Shown piece by piece: positions 44,870-52,981 of a stretch of DNA of 64,000 nucleotides. The stretch's first letter is position 1. Each line of letters begins with the position of its first letter. Origin of the DNA: Algoriphagus aquimarinus (GTDB lineage: Bacteria; Bacteroidota; Bacteroidia; Cytophagales; Cyclobacteriaceae); the NCBI RefSeq assembly GCF_007997215.1, contig NZ_VORW01000020.1, forward strand, positions 1 through 64,000. The letters are read 5' to 3'. Position numbers and translations under genes: made by a program. Under the pieces are notes generated by a model. It ran no database searches, was not told where the DNA came from, and saw nothing but the letters and a program-made list of their open reading frames with translations.

Positions 44870-45448
44870 ATGAATGCGTCAGATAAATACAGGAAATACT
44901 TAATTAGTATCCAATTAACTGATAAAAGGTTGTTTGCAGTTTGGGGTACTGATTTGTCGGACGATGAAAGAGATAAGTTGATAATTTCCAATGCTGGAAT
45001 GATTATTTGCTCGGTAGATTTTAGAGCTTTTAAAGACTATTTATTGAAAAATGTAACTTCTTTTTTTGATGTAGATAATTTGAGTAAATGGCTATTGGAG
45101 GTGGGTTCGGCTGATCTAAGTGTTTCATATGATTTTAATAATATTCGACGTTTTATAAAAAATAAGAATAAAATTAGTGATGTTGAGAAGGGTGAGTTAA
45201 TTGAAATTGTTGATTTTTTAAATATTGCGTTAGATTATTCAACTCAGATAGATAGTATGTATTTGAATTCTAGGTTAAATGAGAGAAATGTATTAATGTT
45301 TAAAGATTATGTCTATAATAATTTTATGTGGAATTCGGATTCAAATCAAATAGATTCTCGGATGGATAATGAATTTGATTTGAAAAAATTCCACATTCAT
45401 TTACTGGAAATATTGGATTCAATTAAAGTGAGTTTACTAGAAGTATGA
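44870..45448 (+). CDS. Candidate immunity protein for the full-length Rhs toxin
   Basis: 192 residues starting 8 bp after the toxin stop. Soluble and acidic, with an N-terminal beta-like part (YLISIQLTDKRLFAVWGTDLSDDE) and helical remainder. No recognised family. Immunity is inferred from position only: each Rhs tip in this locus is followed by a different small ORF in the same way. It is markedly more AT-rich than the Rhs core, as is common for immunity genes. Confidence 0.55.
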   Translation: MNASDKYRKYLISIQLTDKRLFAVWGTDLSDDERDKLIISNAGMIICSVDFRAFKDYLLKNVTSFFDVDNLSKWLLEVGSADLSVSYDFNNIRRFIKNKNKISDVEKGELIEIVDFLNIALDYSTQIDSMYLNSRLNERNVLMFKDYVYNNFMWNSDSNQIDSRMDNEFDLKKFHIHLLEILDSIKVSLLEV

Positions 45449-45491
45449 ATTTATTGAGATCTCAGTAAAGATGTTAAATCATAATAAATCT

Positions 45492-45738
45492 GGTTTCTAT
45501 GCAGAGGTAAGAGGTAGGAGGTAGAGTTTCTGAATTTGGGTTCTCAAGAAATAATTTGATTGAATCTAATTTTCCACATAACAGTCCACTAAACAATAAG
45601 AAGTTGTCTAGCCTCTATGGCTTGCGATTAAAAGGCTTTTTTGATAAAAGGAGTAGTAACATTGGAACCTTACGGTTTAGTGATTCAAGTGTGTTCGAAA
45701 ACTTTTATAACACAGTATTAAAAGGAAAGGGGTTTTGA
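45492..45738 (+). pseudogene. Truncated C-terminal toxin tip (duplicate of the tip ending at 49937)
   Basis: Encodes only the final portion of the toxin domain found intact at 48591-49937, including the last 60 codons (ESNFPHNSPLNNKKLSSLYG to GKGF), identical there. Upstream the copy has a small insertion and a frame shift (GAGGTAAGAGGTAGGAGG versus GAGGGAAGAGGTAGAGG) and no Rhs core, so it cannot be made as a toxin. It begins the long direct repeat 45540-46680. Confidence 0.75.
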
Positions 45739-46142
45739 AAATTAAATTATGTTCAGTTTTAATTATCCTAATTATATCAGGCTGTTCAAAGAGAATAACT
45801 TCAAATGAAGTTATTGGAAATTGGTGGTCTATTAAGGTTGATTCAAGCTACTCTGAAACTTATGTTAATGAAGTTGAATGGGTGTATAATCATGAGGATT
45901 TTGGGCCATTTTCATATAAATATACTTTCTATTCAGATTCAATTTGCATTGGGGTTAAAAAGTGGGCTCTAAATGTATCTGATACTAGTTTGGTGTTAAG
46001 TGACCATCAGGAAAAATTTATTTTATATAAATTACCTCTTAAGGAATCAATTTTTGAATCAAGGAAGGATAGTTTAGCCTATGAGAATTTTCAAGAAGAA
46101 TTTAGGAAAAGGTATTTGAGTAAGCTAAAAATAGAAAAATAG
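45735..46142 (+). CDS. Duplicate immunity-candidate lipoprotein (copy 1)
   Basis: 135 residues, same protein as 49934-50341. TTG start overlapping the preceding stop (TTGA). Lipoprotein signal with lipobox LIISGC (Cys17), then a beta-rich domain (EVIGNWWSIKVDSSYSETY). Outer- or inner-membrane lipoprotein expected. Its cognate toxin here is truncated, so this copy may be an orphan immunity gene protecting against relatives carrying the intact toxin. Confidence 0.6.
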   Translation: MKIKLCSVLIILIISGCSKRITSNEVIGNWWSIKVDSSYSETYVNEVEWVYNHEDFGPFSYKYTFYSDSICIGVKKWALNVSDTSLVLSDHQEKFILYKLPLKESIFESRKDSLAYENFQEEFRKRYLSKLKIEK

Positions 46143-46196
46143 ATTAGTTATACTAGTAATTTATAATCATTAAATTTCTGTTGGACTAGCCTCCTA

Positions 46197-46389
46197 TTGG
46201 ATACCCCCCATAATTTCGACTTTCTCAGGACAGGCACGGATAAAAAACTAATCCAGCAACTTACTGAATACGGTCAGAACCTAAGCACAGTTGGGGTCAA
46301 TGAAATCGCCATTGCCAATGTGATCACATTGGTGATCACCGAACTACAACAGAAACCAGTACCGGGACTATATGGGTTACGCATTGTAT
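46197..46389 (+). pseudogene. Rhs-core fragment interrupted by palindromic repeats
   Basis: Encodes FDFLRTGTDKKLIQQLTEYG onward to ELQQKPVPGLYGLRIV, a piece of the Rhs tip region matching residues about 985-1040 of the full-length protein. It ends where a REP-like element (46392) has replaced the continuing sequence. No start signal and no toxin. Confidence 0.7.
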
Positions 46390-46391
46390 AG

Positions 46392-46598
46392 CCTGTCCCA
46401 ATGAGCGCAGCGATATCGGGAATGAAGATTCTACTTTATAGAGGAATAGGGCTGAGCGTAAAGAAACAGCCCAGTGGACTGTTTTAGCTAAGAGCCAGGC
46501 TGTGGGTAGGAAATCCCCACTGAGTGAAGTATAACGGTGGTAGTACCTAGGTGTAATTTGTAATTACACCTTCATATCCTTTAGAATTTGTAATTCTA
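46392..46598 (+). repeat. Cluster of small palindromic (REP-like) elements, copy 1
   Basis: Element A, CCTGTCCCAATGAGCGCAGC ending ATATCGGGA (46392-46421). Element B, GGGCTGAGCGTAAAG to GGGTAGGA (46449-46511), with an inner AACAGCCC/GGACTGTT stem. Element C, perfect 10-bp stem AGGTGTAATT-TGT-AATTACACCT (46549-46571). Element D, TAGAATT-TGT-AATTCTA (46582-46598). The same cluster is at 50592-50798. Confidence 0.75.
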
Positions 46599-46723
46599 GT
46601 CCTTTATAAGGATCAGACTAAAGCACGAAGACACCAGGCGGCTATGCCTCGGCTTGGCTGAACGCTGGAAGAAACCGTATTCTCGGCCCTTCCAGATCTC
46701 AGGAAGTACAGCAAGGAGACAGC

Positions 46724-48109
46724 GTGGAGCTTGGAGTCTTTGGCAAGTATGTCGATCCCAAAAAACTCAGACTTTCTCCTGCCAGCTTTGTACGCTCAGG
46801 AATGGATAAGAAGCTTATCCAGCAGCTCACCGAATACGGTCAGAACCTAAGCACAGTTGGGGTCAATGAAATTGCTATTGCCAATGTGATCGCATTGGTG
46901 ATCACTGAACTGCAACAGAAGCCTGTCCCGGAAGCCTACATGGGCTACGCGCTGTATGATTCAGATTCTACGCTCTACGAACAGGGAAAAGTCATCCTAT
47001 CCAAAAAAGCGAGAAACAAACATGAAGAACTGATCAAAAAGATCGCTGTACCAAAGGACGGATACATAGAAACCTACTTGGTCAATGAGACTTCAGATGA
47101 TGTGTGGTTTGATCAGTTTAGGATTCTCAGCACCGGACCACTTATCGTACAGGAAACCCATTACGATCCTTGGGGAGTGGAGCTTTCAGGTTTGGGTTAC
47201 CAGTATGGAGGAATTAAAGTGAATCCATATCTTTATAACGGAAAAGAGGCAAACGGCCACTTGGGAGTGAATCTATATGACTTCGGAGCCCGACTATATG
47301 ACCCTGCTATCGGTAGATGGTTTGTGTCGGATCCGATGGCGGAGAAGATGCGGAGACATTCTCCTTATAATTATGCTTTCAATAATCCGCTGAGATATAT
47401 TGATCCAGATGGGATGGAGCCGTATGAGGTGATGGGAGCTGTTACTACTTCAGGTGAGAGTATGAGTCAGGAGGATGAGACTCAGAAGAGCGTAGTGAAT
47501 GAGGAGGAGGTGATGATAGATACTGGGTATGGTCAAATGGTCAGCTCAAGAGATCTTCTTGGAGGAGTTGACTATGCTGGGAACTTCGAGACTGCTAAAA
47601 ATAACAAAGCAGAATCTCCCTTTACTTTACATAGTAATAGCGTCTCATCTAAACCATTCACTGGATCAATGCGTGATAGATCAACTTATTTCGAGGGGGT
47701 CAGAGTTTATACTACGGAGGTAGGAGATATTGGACGGGGTGCTGCAGGAACTTTACCAGGAGTAGGTATTTTTGTTAATCCTAATGATAAATTTAATAAA
47801 GACCTTTTAAGACATGAATTTGGTCATATTTTACAAGCTAGGAAATGGGGAATGGATTTTTTTTACGGAACTATTGTTTCAGAAAGTATTAAGAGTGCAA
47901 ATAGAGCTAATGAAATTAACGACCCTTCAAAATATAATCATCATGACTCTTGGACAGAATGGACTGCTAATTTTCTTTCTTGGCATTATTTTGGAAAACC
48001 ATCTAATTGGAATCCTTCTTATCAACTTTATCCAAGTAACATAAGATCTGGTTCGCTACAACCTATGCTTCCATCCAAACTTTTTATTGATCTAGAAAAA
48101 AAGAAATGA
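46724..48109 (+). CDS. Orphan Rhs tip with metallopeptidase-like (HEFGH) toxin domain
   Basis: 461 residues from an internal GTG; Rhs homology and the open frame start at 46622 just after a stop, and no ribosome site or signal peptide is present, so this looks like a silent tip rather than an expressed gene. It holds the conserved pre-core and core (through DPDGMEPYEVMGAVTTSG) and a new C-terminal domain from about residue 240. That domain carries HEFGH at 364-368 followed by a helix and HHDSWTEWTANFLSWHYFG, an HExxH zinc site with a downstream Glu, pointing to a peptidase effector. A candidate immunity gene follows. Confidence 0.75.
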   Translation: MELGVFGKYVDPKKLRLSPASFVRSGMDKKLIQQLTEYGQNLSTVGVNEIAIANVIALVITELQQKPVPEAYMGYALYDSDSTLYEQGKVILSKKARNKHEELIKKIAVPKDGYIETYLVNETSDDVWFDQFRILSTGPLIVQETHYDPWGVELSGLGYQYGGIKVNPYLYNGKEANGHLGVNLYDFGARLYDPAIGRWFVSDPMAEKMRRHSPYNYAFNNPLRYIDPDGMEPYEVMGAVTTSGESMSQEDETQKSVVNEEEVMIDTGYGQMVSSRDLLGGVDYAGNFETAKNNKAESPFTLHSNSVSSKPFTGSMRDRSTYFEGVRVYTTEVGDIGRGAAGTLPGVGIFVNPNDKFNKDLLRHEFGHILQARKWGMDFFYGTIVSESIKSANRANEINDPSKYNHHDSWTEWTANFLSWHYFGKPSNWNPSYQLYPSNIRSGSLQPMLPSKLFIDLEKKK

Positions 48110-48137
48110 TGTTAAATACCTTAAATCGAAAAAACAA

Positions 48138-48560
48138 ATGACAATTCAACTAAAAATCGCTTTAAAATTTCATTGTATGTTTTTTTTAGCTTTCTTTTTA
48201 CTTTCCTGTGACTATTATGATGGGAGGCTGGAGGTAATAAATAATAGAAATTATACTATAGCAGTTGAAACATTTTTGGATAGTATTCCTATTCACTCTG
48301 AAATAAAGCCAGAACCTTACTATATTAGTAATCAAATTTTGCCAAACGAATCGATACGATTGATTGAACTGGGTAGTACAAGAGGTTGGTCTTCTCGAAT
48401 TAACAGAAGTTATAATCATAAGTTAAATCTATTTGTTTTTAAAATAGATTCCTTGAGAATCTATGGAATAGATTCTTTACTCACTATGGGTCTTTATGAT
48501 AAATACATTTTATCAGAAATAGAATTGGACAAAAGAAACTGGAAAGTAGTTGTTAATTGA
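48138..48560 (+). CDS. Candidate immunity lipoprotein for the HEFGH tip
   Basis: 140 residues. Signal with lipobox FLLSC (Cys25; ATG at 48177 is an alternative start), then about 115 residues of beta-rich AT-rich sequence (RLEVINNRNYTIAVETF, IRLIELGSTRGWSS). No family recognised. Lipidation suits protection against a toxin acting in the periplasm or at the envelope, and fits a secreted peptidase. Confidence 0.6.
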   Translation: MTIQLKIALKFHCMFFLAFFLLSCDYYDGRLEVINNRNYTIAVETFLDSIPIHSEIKPEPYYISNQILPNESIRLIELGSTRGWSSRINRSYNHKLNLFVFKIDSLRIYGIDSLLTMGLYDKYILSEIELDKRNWKVVVN

Positions 48561-48590
48561 ATAAGACAATATTGAATTTCCTAGGATCGA

Positions 48591-49937
48591 TTGTCTCCTG
48601 TCAGCTTCATTCGGACAAGAATGTACAAGGAACTGATCCAGCAACTCACCGAATATGGCCAGAACCTCAGTGCCGGAGGAATCAACGAGATAGCCATTGC
48701 CAATGTGATCGTACTGGTGATCACCGAACTGCAACAGAAACCTGTTCCTGAGGCCTATATGGGCTATGCTTTATACGACAGCGATAGCACACTTTATGAG
48801 CAGGGAAAAGTTGTCCTTTCCAAGAAGGCAAGAAACAGGCACGAGGAACTGATCAAAAAGATCGCTGTTCCAAAAGATGGTTATATAGAAACCTATCTTG
48901 TCAACGAGACCTCTGACGATGTATGGTTCGATCAGTTTAGTATACTGAGCACCGGTCCACTAATAGTTCAAGAAACCCATTATGACCCGTGGGGTGTGGA
49001 GCTTTCAGGTTTAGGGTATCAGTATGGTGGAATCAAAATAAATCCGTATTTATACTACGGCAAGGAGGCAAACGGCCACTTGGGTGTGAATCTATATGAC
49101 TTCGGAGCCCGACTATATGACCCTGCTATCGGTAGATGGTTTGTGTCGGATCCTATGGCGGAGAAGATGCGGAGACATTCACCTTATAATTATGCTTTCA
49201 ATAATCCGCTGAGGTATATTGATCCAGATGGGATGGAACCATACGAGGTGATGGGAACCGTCACTACTTCTGGAGAAAGTGAGAGCCAGGAGGACGAAAT
49301 ACAAACTGATGCTTCAAATGGCATGTTTGAGTTTGTTAAAGGAGGATATGGAGAGTTAATCGAGAGAGGTAGTGTAATTACCACAGGAGGCACTTATGAT
49401 AAGGATGGTAGAGCGATTAATCCATCACAGACAGTTTCAGTAGATTTTGAAGGTGGTAGCAATATTTCAGTTACGACTAAAAGAGGACCTAGAAATGATC
49501 AGGATGGACTACAAGCTTTAGCAAATATGTTTGCAAATGCCAAAGCAGGAGATAATTTGAGTGATTTCTTAGATTTTGATTTTTTCAATGATTTTAAAAA
49601 AGTTAGTGATCTAGGTGGAGGATTCAGGAATGAGGGAAAAATAAACAATACAACTATAAATATTTTTACAGGCACAAATATTATTTTTAATAGATTTGTT
49701 TTCTATGCAGAGGGAAGAGGTAGAGGTTCTGAATTTGGGTTTTCAAGAAATAATTTGATTGAATCTAATTTTCCACATAACAGTCCACTAAACAATAAGA
49801 AGTTGTCTAGCCTCTATGGCTTGCGATTAAAAGGCTTTTTTGATAAAAGGAGTAGTAACATTGGAACCTTACGGTTTAGTGATTCAAGTGTGTTCGAAAA
49901 CTTTTATAACACAGTATTAAAAGGAAAGGGGTTTTGA
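48591..49937 (+). CDS. Orphan Rhs tip with unidentified toxin domain
   Basis: 448 residues from a TTG; the match to the Rhs tip starts at SPVSFIRTRMYKELIQQL with no usable start context, so silent as it stands. Core intact through DPDGMEPYEVMGTVTTSG. The toxin domain (about 220-448) contains GGYGELIERGSVITTGGTYDKDGR, KAGDNLSDFLDFDFFNDF and INNTTINIFTG, and ends IGTLRFSDSSVFENFYNTVLKGKGF. I recognise no catalytic motif. Its stop overlaps the TTG of a lipoprotein gene. The end of this toxin is duplicated at 45492-45738. Confidence 0.75.
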   Translation: MSPVSFIRTRMYKELIQQLTEYGQNLSAGGINEIAIANVIVLVITELQQKPVPEAYMGYALYDSDSTLYEQGKVVLSKKARNRHEELIKKIAVPKDGYIETYLVNETSDDVWFDQFSILSTGPLIVQETHYDPWGVELSGLGYQYGGIKINPYLYYGKEANGHLGVNLYDFGARLYDPAIGRWFVSDPMAEKMRRHSPYNYAFNNPLRYIDPDGMEPYEVMGTVTTSGESESQEDEIQTDASNGMFEFVKGGYGELIERGSVITTGGTYDKDGRAINPSQTVSVDFEGGSNISVTTKRGPRNDQDGLQALANMFANAKAGDNLSDFLDFDFFNDFKKVSDLGGGFRNEGKINNTTINIFTGTNIIFNRFVFYAEGRGRGSEFGFSRNNLIESNFPHNSPLNNKKLSSLYGLRLKGFFDKRSSNIGTLRFSDSSVFENFYNTVLKGKGF

Positions 49938-50341
49938 AAATTAAATTATGTTCAGTTTTAATTATCCTAATTATATCAGGCTGTTCAAAGAGAATAACTT
50001 CAAATGAAGTTATTGGAAATTGGTGGTCTATTAAGGTTGATTCAAGCTACTCTGAAACTTATGTTAATGAAGTTGAATGGGTGTATAATCATGAGGATTT
50101 TGGGCCATTTTCATATAAATATACTTTCTATTCAGATTCAATTTGCATTGGGGTTAAAAAGTGGGCTCTAAATGTATCTGATACTAGTTTGGTGTTAAGT
50201 GACCATCAGGAAAAATTTATTTTATATAAATTACCTCTTAAGGAATCAATTTTTGAATCAAGGAAGGATAGTTTAGCCTATGAGAATTTTCAAGAAGAAT
50301 TTAGGAAAAGGTATTTGAGTAAGCTAAAAATAGAAAAATAG
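49934..50341 (+). CDS. Candidate immunity lipoprotein (copy 2, with intact toxin tip)
   Basis: 135 residues, TTG start overlapping the toxin stop. Lipobox LIISGC at Cys17; mature domain beta-rich with WSIKVDSSYSETYVNEVEW and a charged C-terminal helix (FQEEFRKRYLSKLKIEK). The 4-bp overlap shows it moves as one unit with the toxin tip. The TTG start is supported because it gives a complete signal peptide and no in-frame ATG is near. Confidence 0.65.
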   Translation: MKIKLCSVLIILIISGCSKRITSNEVIGNWWSIKVDSSYSETYVNEVEWVYNHEDFGPFSYKYTFYSDSICIGVKKWALNVSDTSLVLSDHQEKFILYKLPLKESIFESRKDSLAYENFQEEFRKRYLSKLKIEK

Positions 50342-50395
50342 ATTAGTTATACTAGTAATTTATAATCATTAAATTTCTGTTGGACTAGCCTCCTA

Positions 50396-50590
50396 TTGGA
50401 TACCCCCCATAATTTCGACTTTCTCAGGACAGGCACGGATAAAAAACTAATCCAGCAACTTACTGAATACGGTCAGAACCTAAGCACAGTTGGGGTCAAT
50501 GAAATCGCCATTGCCAATGTGATCACATTGGTGATCACCGAACTACAACAGAAACCAGTACCGGGACTATATGGGTTACGCATTGTTATA
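50396..50590 (+). pseudogene. Rhs-core fragment, second copy
   Basis: Same scrap as 46197-46389 within the long repeat, differing by a one-base insertion near 50586 (CATTGTTATAG versus CATTGTATAG). Followed by the palindrome cluster. Non-functional. Confidence 0.7.
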
Positions 50591-50591
50591 G

Positions 50592-50798
50592 CCTGTCCCA
50601 ATGAGCGCAGCGATATCGGGAATGAAGATTCTACTTTATAGAGGAATAGGGCTGAGCGTAAAGAAACAGCCCAGTGGACTGTTTTAGCTAAGAGCCAGGC
50701 TGTGGGTAGGAAATCCCCACTGAGTGAAGTATAACGGTGGTAGTACCTAGGTGTAATTTGTAATTACACCTTCATATCCTTTAGAATTTGTAATTCTA
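50592..50798 (+). repeat. Cluster of small palindromic (REP-like) elements, copy 2
   Basis: Element A 50592-50621, element B 50649-50711, element C 50749-50771, element D 50782-50798. Same order and sequence as the cluster at 46392-46598. Confidence 0.75.
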
Positions 50799-50821
50799 GT
50801 CCTTTATAAGGATCAGACTAA

Positions 50822-51193
50822 AGCACGAAGACACCAGGCGGCTATGCCTCGGCTTGGCTGAACGCTGGAAGAAACCGTATTTTTGGTCCTTCCAGGTCTC
50901 AGGAAGTACAGCAAGGTGACAGCGTGGAGCTTGGGGTATTTGGTAAGTACGTAGATCCAAAGAAATTCAGGTTGTCTCCAGCCAGCTTTGTACGATCAGG
51001 AATGGATAAGAAGCTAATCCAGCAACTCACCGAATATGGTCAGAACCTCAGTGCGGGAGGAGTGAATGAAATCGCTATTGCTAATGTGATCGCGCTGGTG
51101 ATCACTGAACTACAACAGAAACCTGTACCGGAAGCCTACATGGGCTATGCATTGTATGATTCAGATTCCACCTTATATGAACAAGAGGGCTGA
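50822..51193 (+). pseudogene. 5' half of an Rhs tip split by a REP-like insertion
   Basis: Encodes the tip from PGGYASAWLNAGRN through FVRSGMDKKLIQQL to DSDSTLYEQ, then runs into element B at 51187 and stops. The rest of the same tip resumes at about 51258 (LSKKARNKHEELIKK). Homologues read straight across this point, so one event replaced about 17 bp with a 63-bp palindromic element. Confidence 0.75.
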
Positions 51194-51249
51194 GCGTAAA
51201 GAAACAGTCCAGTGGACTGTTTTAGCGAAGAGCCAGGCTGTGGGTAGGA
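51187..51249 (+). repeat. REP-like element B inside an Rhs tip
   Basis: GGGCTGAGCGTAAAGAAACA to GTGGGTAGGA, with perfect stem AAACAGTCC-AGT-GGACTGTTT. Matches 46449-46511 with two base changes. It interrupts coding sequence, showing that this family moves or is templated into new sites. Confidence 0.75.
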
Positions 51250-51334
51250 AATCCTCTCCAAAAAAGCAAGAAACAAACACGAGGAGCTGATCAAGAAGAT
51301 TGCTGTACCTAAGGATGGGTATATAGAAACGTAC

Positions 51335-52321
51335 TTGGTCAATGAGACTTCTGATGATGTGTGGTTTGATCAGTTTAGAATTCTGAGTACAGGGCCGCTC
51401 ATCGTCCAAGAGACGCACTATGATCCCTGGGGAGTAGAGCTTTCTGGTTTGGGGTATCAATATGGAGGAATCAAAATAAATCCGTATTTATACAACGGCA
51501 AGGAGGCAAACGGCCACTTGGGAGTAAACATCTACGACTTCGGAGCTCGACTGTATGACCCTGCTATCGGAAGGTGGTTTGTGTCCGATCCGATGGCTGA
51601 GAAGATGCGTAGGCACTCACCTTACAATTTTGCGTTTAATAACCCACTGAGATATATTGATCCAGATGGGATGGAGCCCTATGAGGTGATGGGAAGCGTC
51701 ACTACTTCTGGAGAAAGTGAGAGCCAGGAAGATGAGACAGAGAAGAGCGTGGTGAATGAGGAGGAGACAGCGCCGGACAATGATTTTCTTTGGTCAGATG
51801 GATATAGTTATCAAAGTGCTAGGAATTCAATAATAGGTAGGGATTCTTTCAATGGTAGTTATCAGAAATATGTTGTTGGCGCTGACCTGAAAGATAATTC
51901 TGATAATTTATTTGAAAATCTTTTAGCCATTTATGATTATTTAATGTTAAACAATGGATTAACTAGAACAAAGGGAATTAAAAACGATCGAAATATTTAT
52001 TTTCATATAACAGATTTTATTAAAAACATACCAATTCATCAAAAAGGAGATAGTTATACGCAAACGATCACTAGCGAATCAAAATTTACAAGTCAAGGCA
52101 TCAAATACAGATATTCTATAAGTCCTGCTCAAGTTGCTAATCCCGGACAATATTATAATATGGGATATATATCTAAAATATTATCTAATAGTAATGGGAG
52201 TTTAGGTCAAATTTCTTTAATGAACGGAAATAATACACTATTTACATTATCAATTTATGGAAGACAGAACTTTGTTGAAAGATTTAATAAAATATATAAA
52301 GGAAATAAGATTATTCAATAA
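51335..52321 (+). CDS. Orphan Rhs tip, 3' part with a third toxin domain
   Basis: 328 residues from a TTG inside the core (the frame is open from about 51260 after the element B insertion). Contains the RHS core (DPWGVELSGLGYQYGG to DPDGMEPYEVMGSVTTSG) and a toxin domain of about 180 residues (NDFLWSDGYSYQSARNSIIG, GYISKILSNSNGSLGQISLM, FTLSIYGRQNFVERF). No catalytic motif recognised. Separated from its 5' half by a stop, so it cannot be expressed in place, but the toxin end is intact and could be moved by recombination. Confidence 0.7.
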   Translation: MVNETSDDVWFDQFRILSTGPLIVQETHYDPWGVELSGLGYQYGGIKINPYLYNGKEANGHLGVNIYDFGARLYDPAIGRWFVSDPMAEKMRRHSPYNFAFNNPLRYIDPDGMEPYEVMGSVTTSGESESQEDETEKSVVNEEETAPDNDFLWSDGYSYQSARNSIIGRDSFNGSYQKYVVGADLKDNSDNLFENLLAIYDYLMLNNGLTRTKGIKNDRNIYFHITDFIKNIPIHQKGDSYTQTITSESKFTSQGIKYRYSISPAQVANPGQYYNMGYISKILSNSNGSLGQISLMNGNNTLFTLSIYGRQNFVERFNKIYKGNKIIQ

Positions 52322-52880
52322 TTTGTTTTTGCTGTTTCTTATTATTAATTCATGCATTACTCCTAAGGATGAAGTTTTTGAAGGGCAGGAAGTCTTAAAA
52401 GAGTTTCAGGTGATTTTCCCTTATTTAAGTATAATTGATTCAACTTGGGATATAGTTTATCTTTTTAATGATGAAGATTTAGTTCAGTTTGAAGCATCGA
52501 AAAATGACAGTACTTTGAAATTTAACTATGTTAAGTTGACAAAAATACCAGAAGAAAATTGGGGTTTCCCTTCATCTAGTTTTTCTTATTGTTATGATAT
52601 TAGTAATATTACTTATTCTTGGGAGGATAAGGAAAAGGATACTTATATTCATTACACCGCAAAGCTAGATACTATATATCATTTTTATTGGAATACTGGA
52701 TATAGTTGGACGGGTGATCCATTTTTTATTAAAGGGAAATATACCTATTTGTATGAATACAACAGACTTACTCCTGATCAAATGAGGTATTATGAACAAA
52801 ATAAGGATTCTTTAACGAGAGTTTTAGGGGATGATTTACCCGATTTACCTTCCATCGAAGCAGTGAAAAGTTCATTGTGA
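52257..52880 (+). CDS. Candidate immunity lipoprotein for the third toxin
   Basis: 207 residues as the longest frame, overlapping the toxin end by 65 bp. The true start is probably the TTG at 52323 or a nearby non-ATG codon, since FLLFLIINSC at about residues 24-33 is a lipoprotein signal. The mature domain is AT-rich and beta-rich (DSTWDIVYLFNDEDLVQF, YDISNITYSWEDKEKDT) with a charged C-terminus. No family recognised. Confidence 0.6.
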   Translation: MEDRTLLKDLIKYIKEIRLFNNLFLLFLIINSCITPKDEVFEGQEVLKEFQVIFPYLSIIDSTWDIVYLFNDEDLVQFEASKNDSTLKFNYVKLTKIPEENWGFPSSSFSYCYDISNITYSWEDKEKDTYIHYTAKLDTIYHFYWNTGYSWTGDPFFIKGKYTYLYEYNRLTPDQMRYYEQNKDSLTRVLGDDLPDLPSIEAVKSSL

Positions 52881-52981
52881 ATAGGTGAAATGTTCCTATG
52901 GCGGATATCATGACTAGGTACTGACCCTCTACTTGCGCTCCTCTTGAAGGGATGGGGTATGCTATGATGTTATAAATGACC

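Larger units (their letters stand above)
45540..46680 (+). repeat. Long direct repeat, copy 1
   Basis: Nearly identical to 49739-50880 at an offset of 4199-4200 bp (one 1-bp indel near 46387). Contains the toxin end, the lipoprotein gene, an Rhs-core scrap and a set of small palindromes. Identity falls sharply after about 46680, where Rhs-core homology continues at ordinary divergence. Confidence 0.85.
49739..50880 (+). repeat. Long direct repeat, copy 2
   Basis: Partner of 45540-46680. Because this copy includes the intact toxin, it is probably the parent and copy 1 the truncated duplicate. Confidence 0.85.

Noticed and set aside
46622-52321. Rhs tips as ordinary expressed genes
   Set aside because: The available starts are internal GTG/TTG codons of the Rhs core, with stops or repeats just upstream and no signal peptide.
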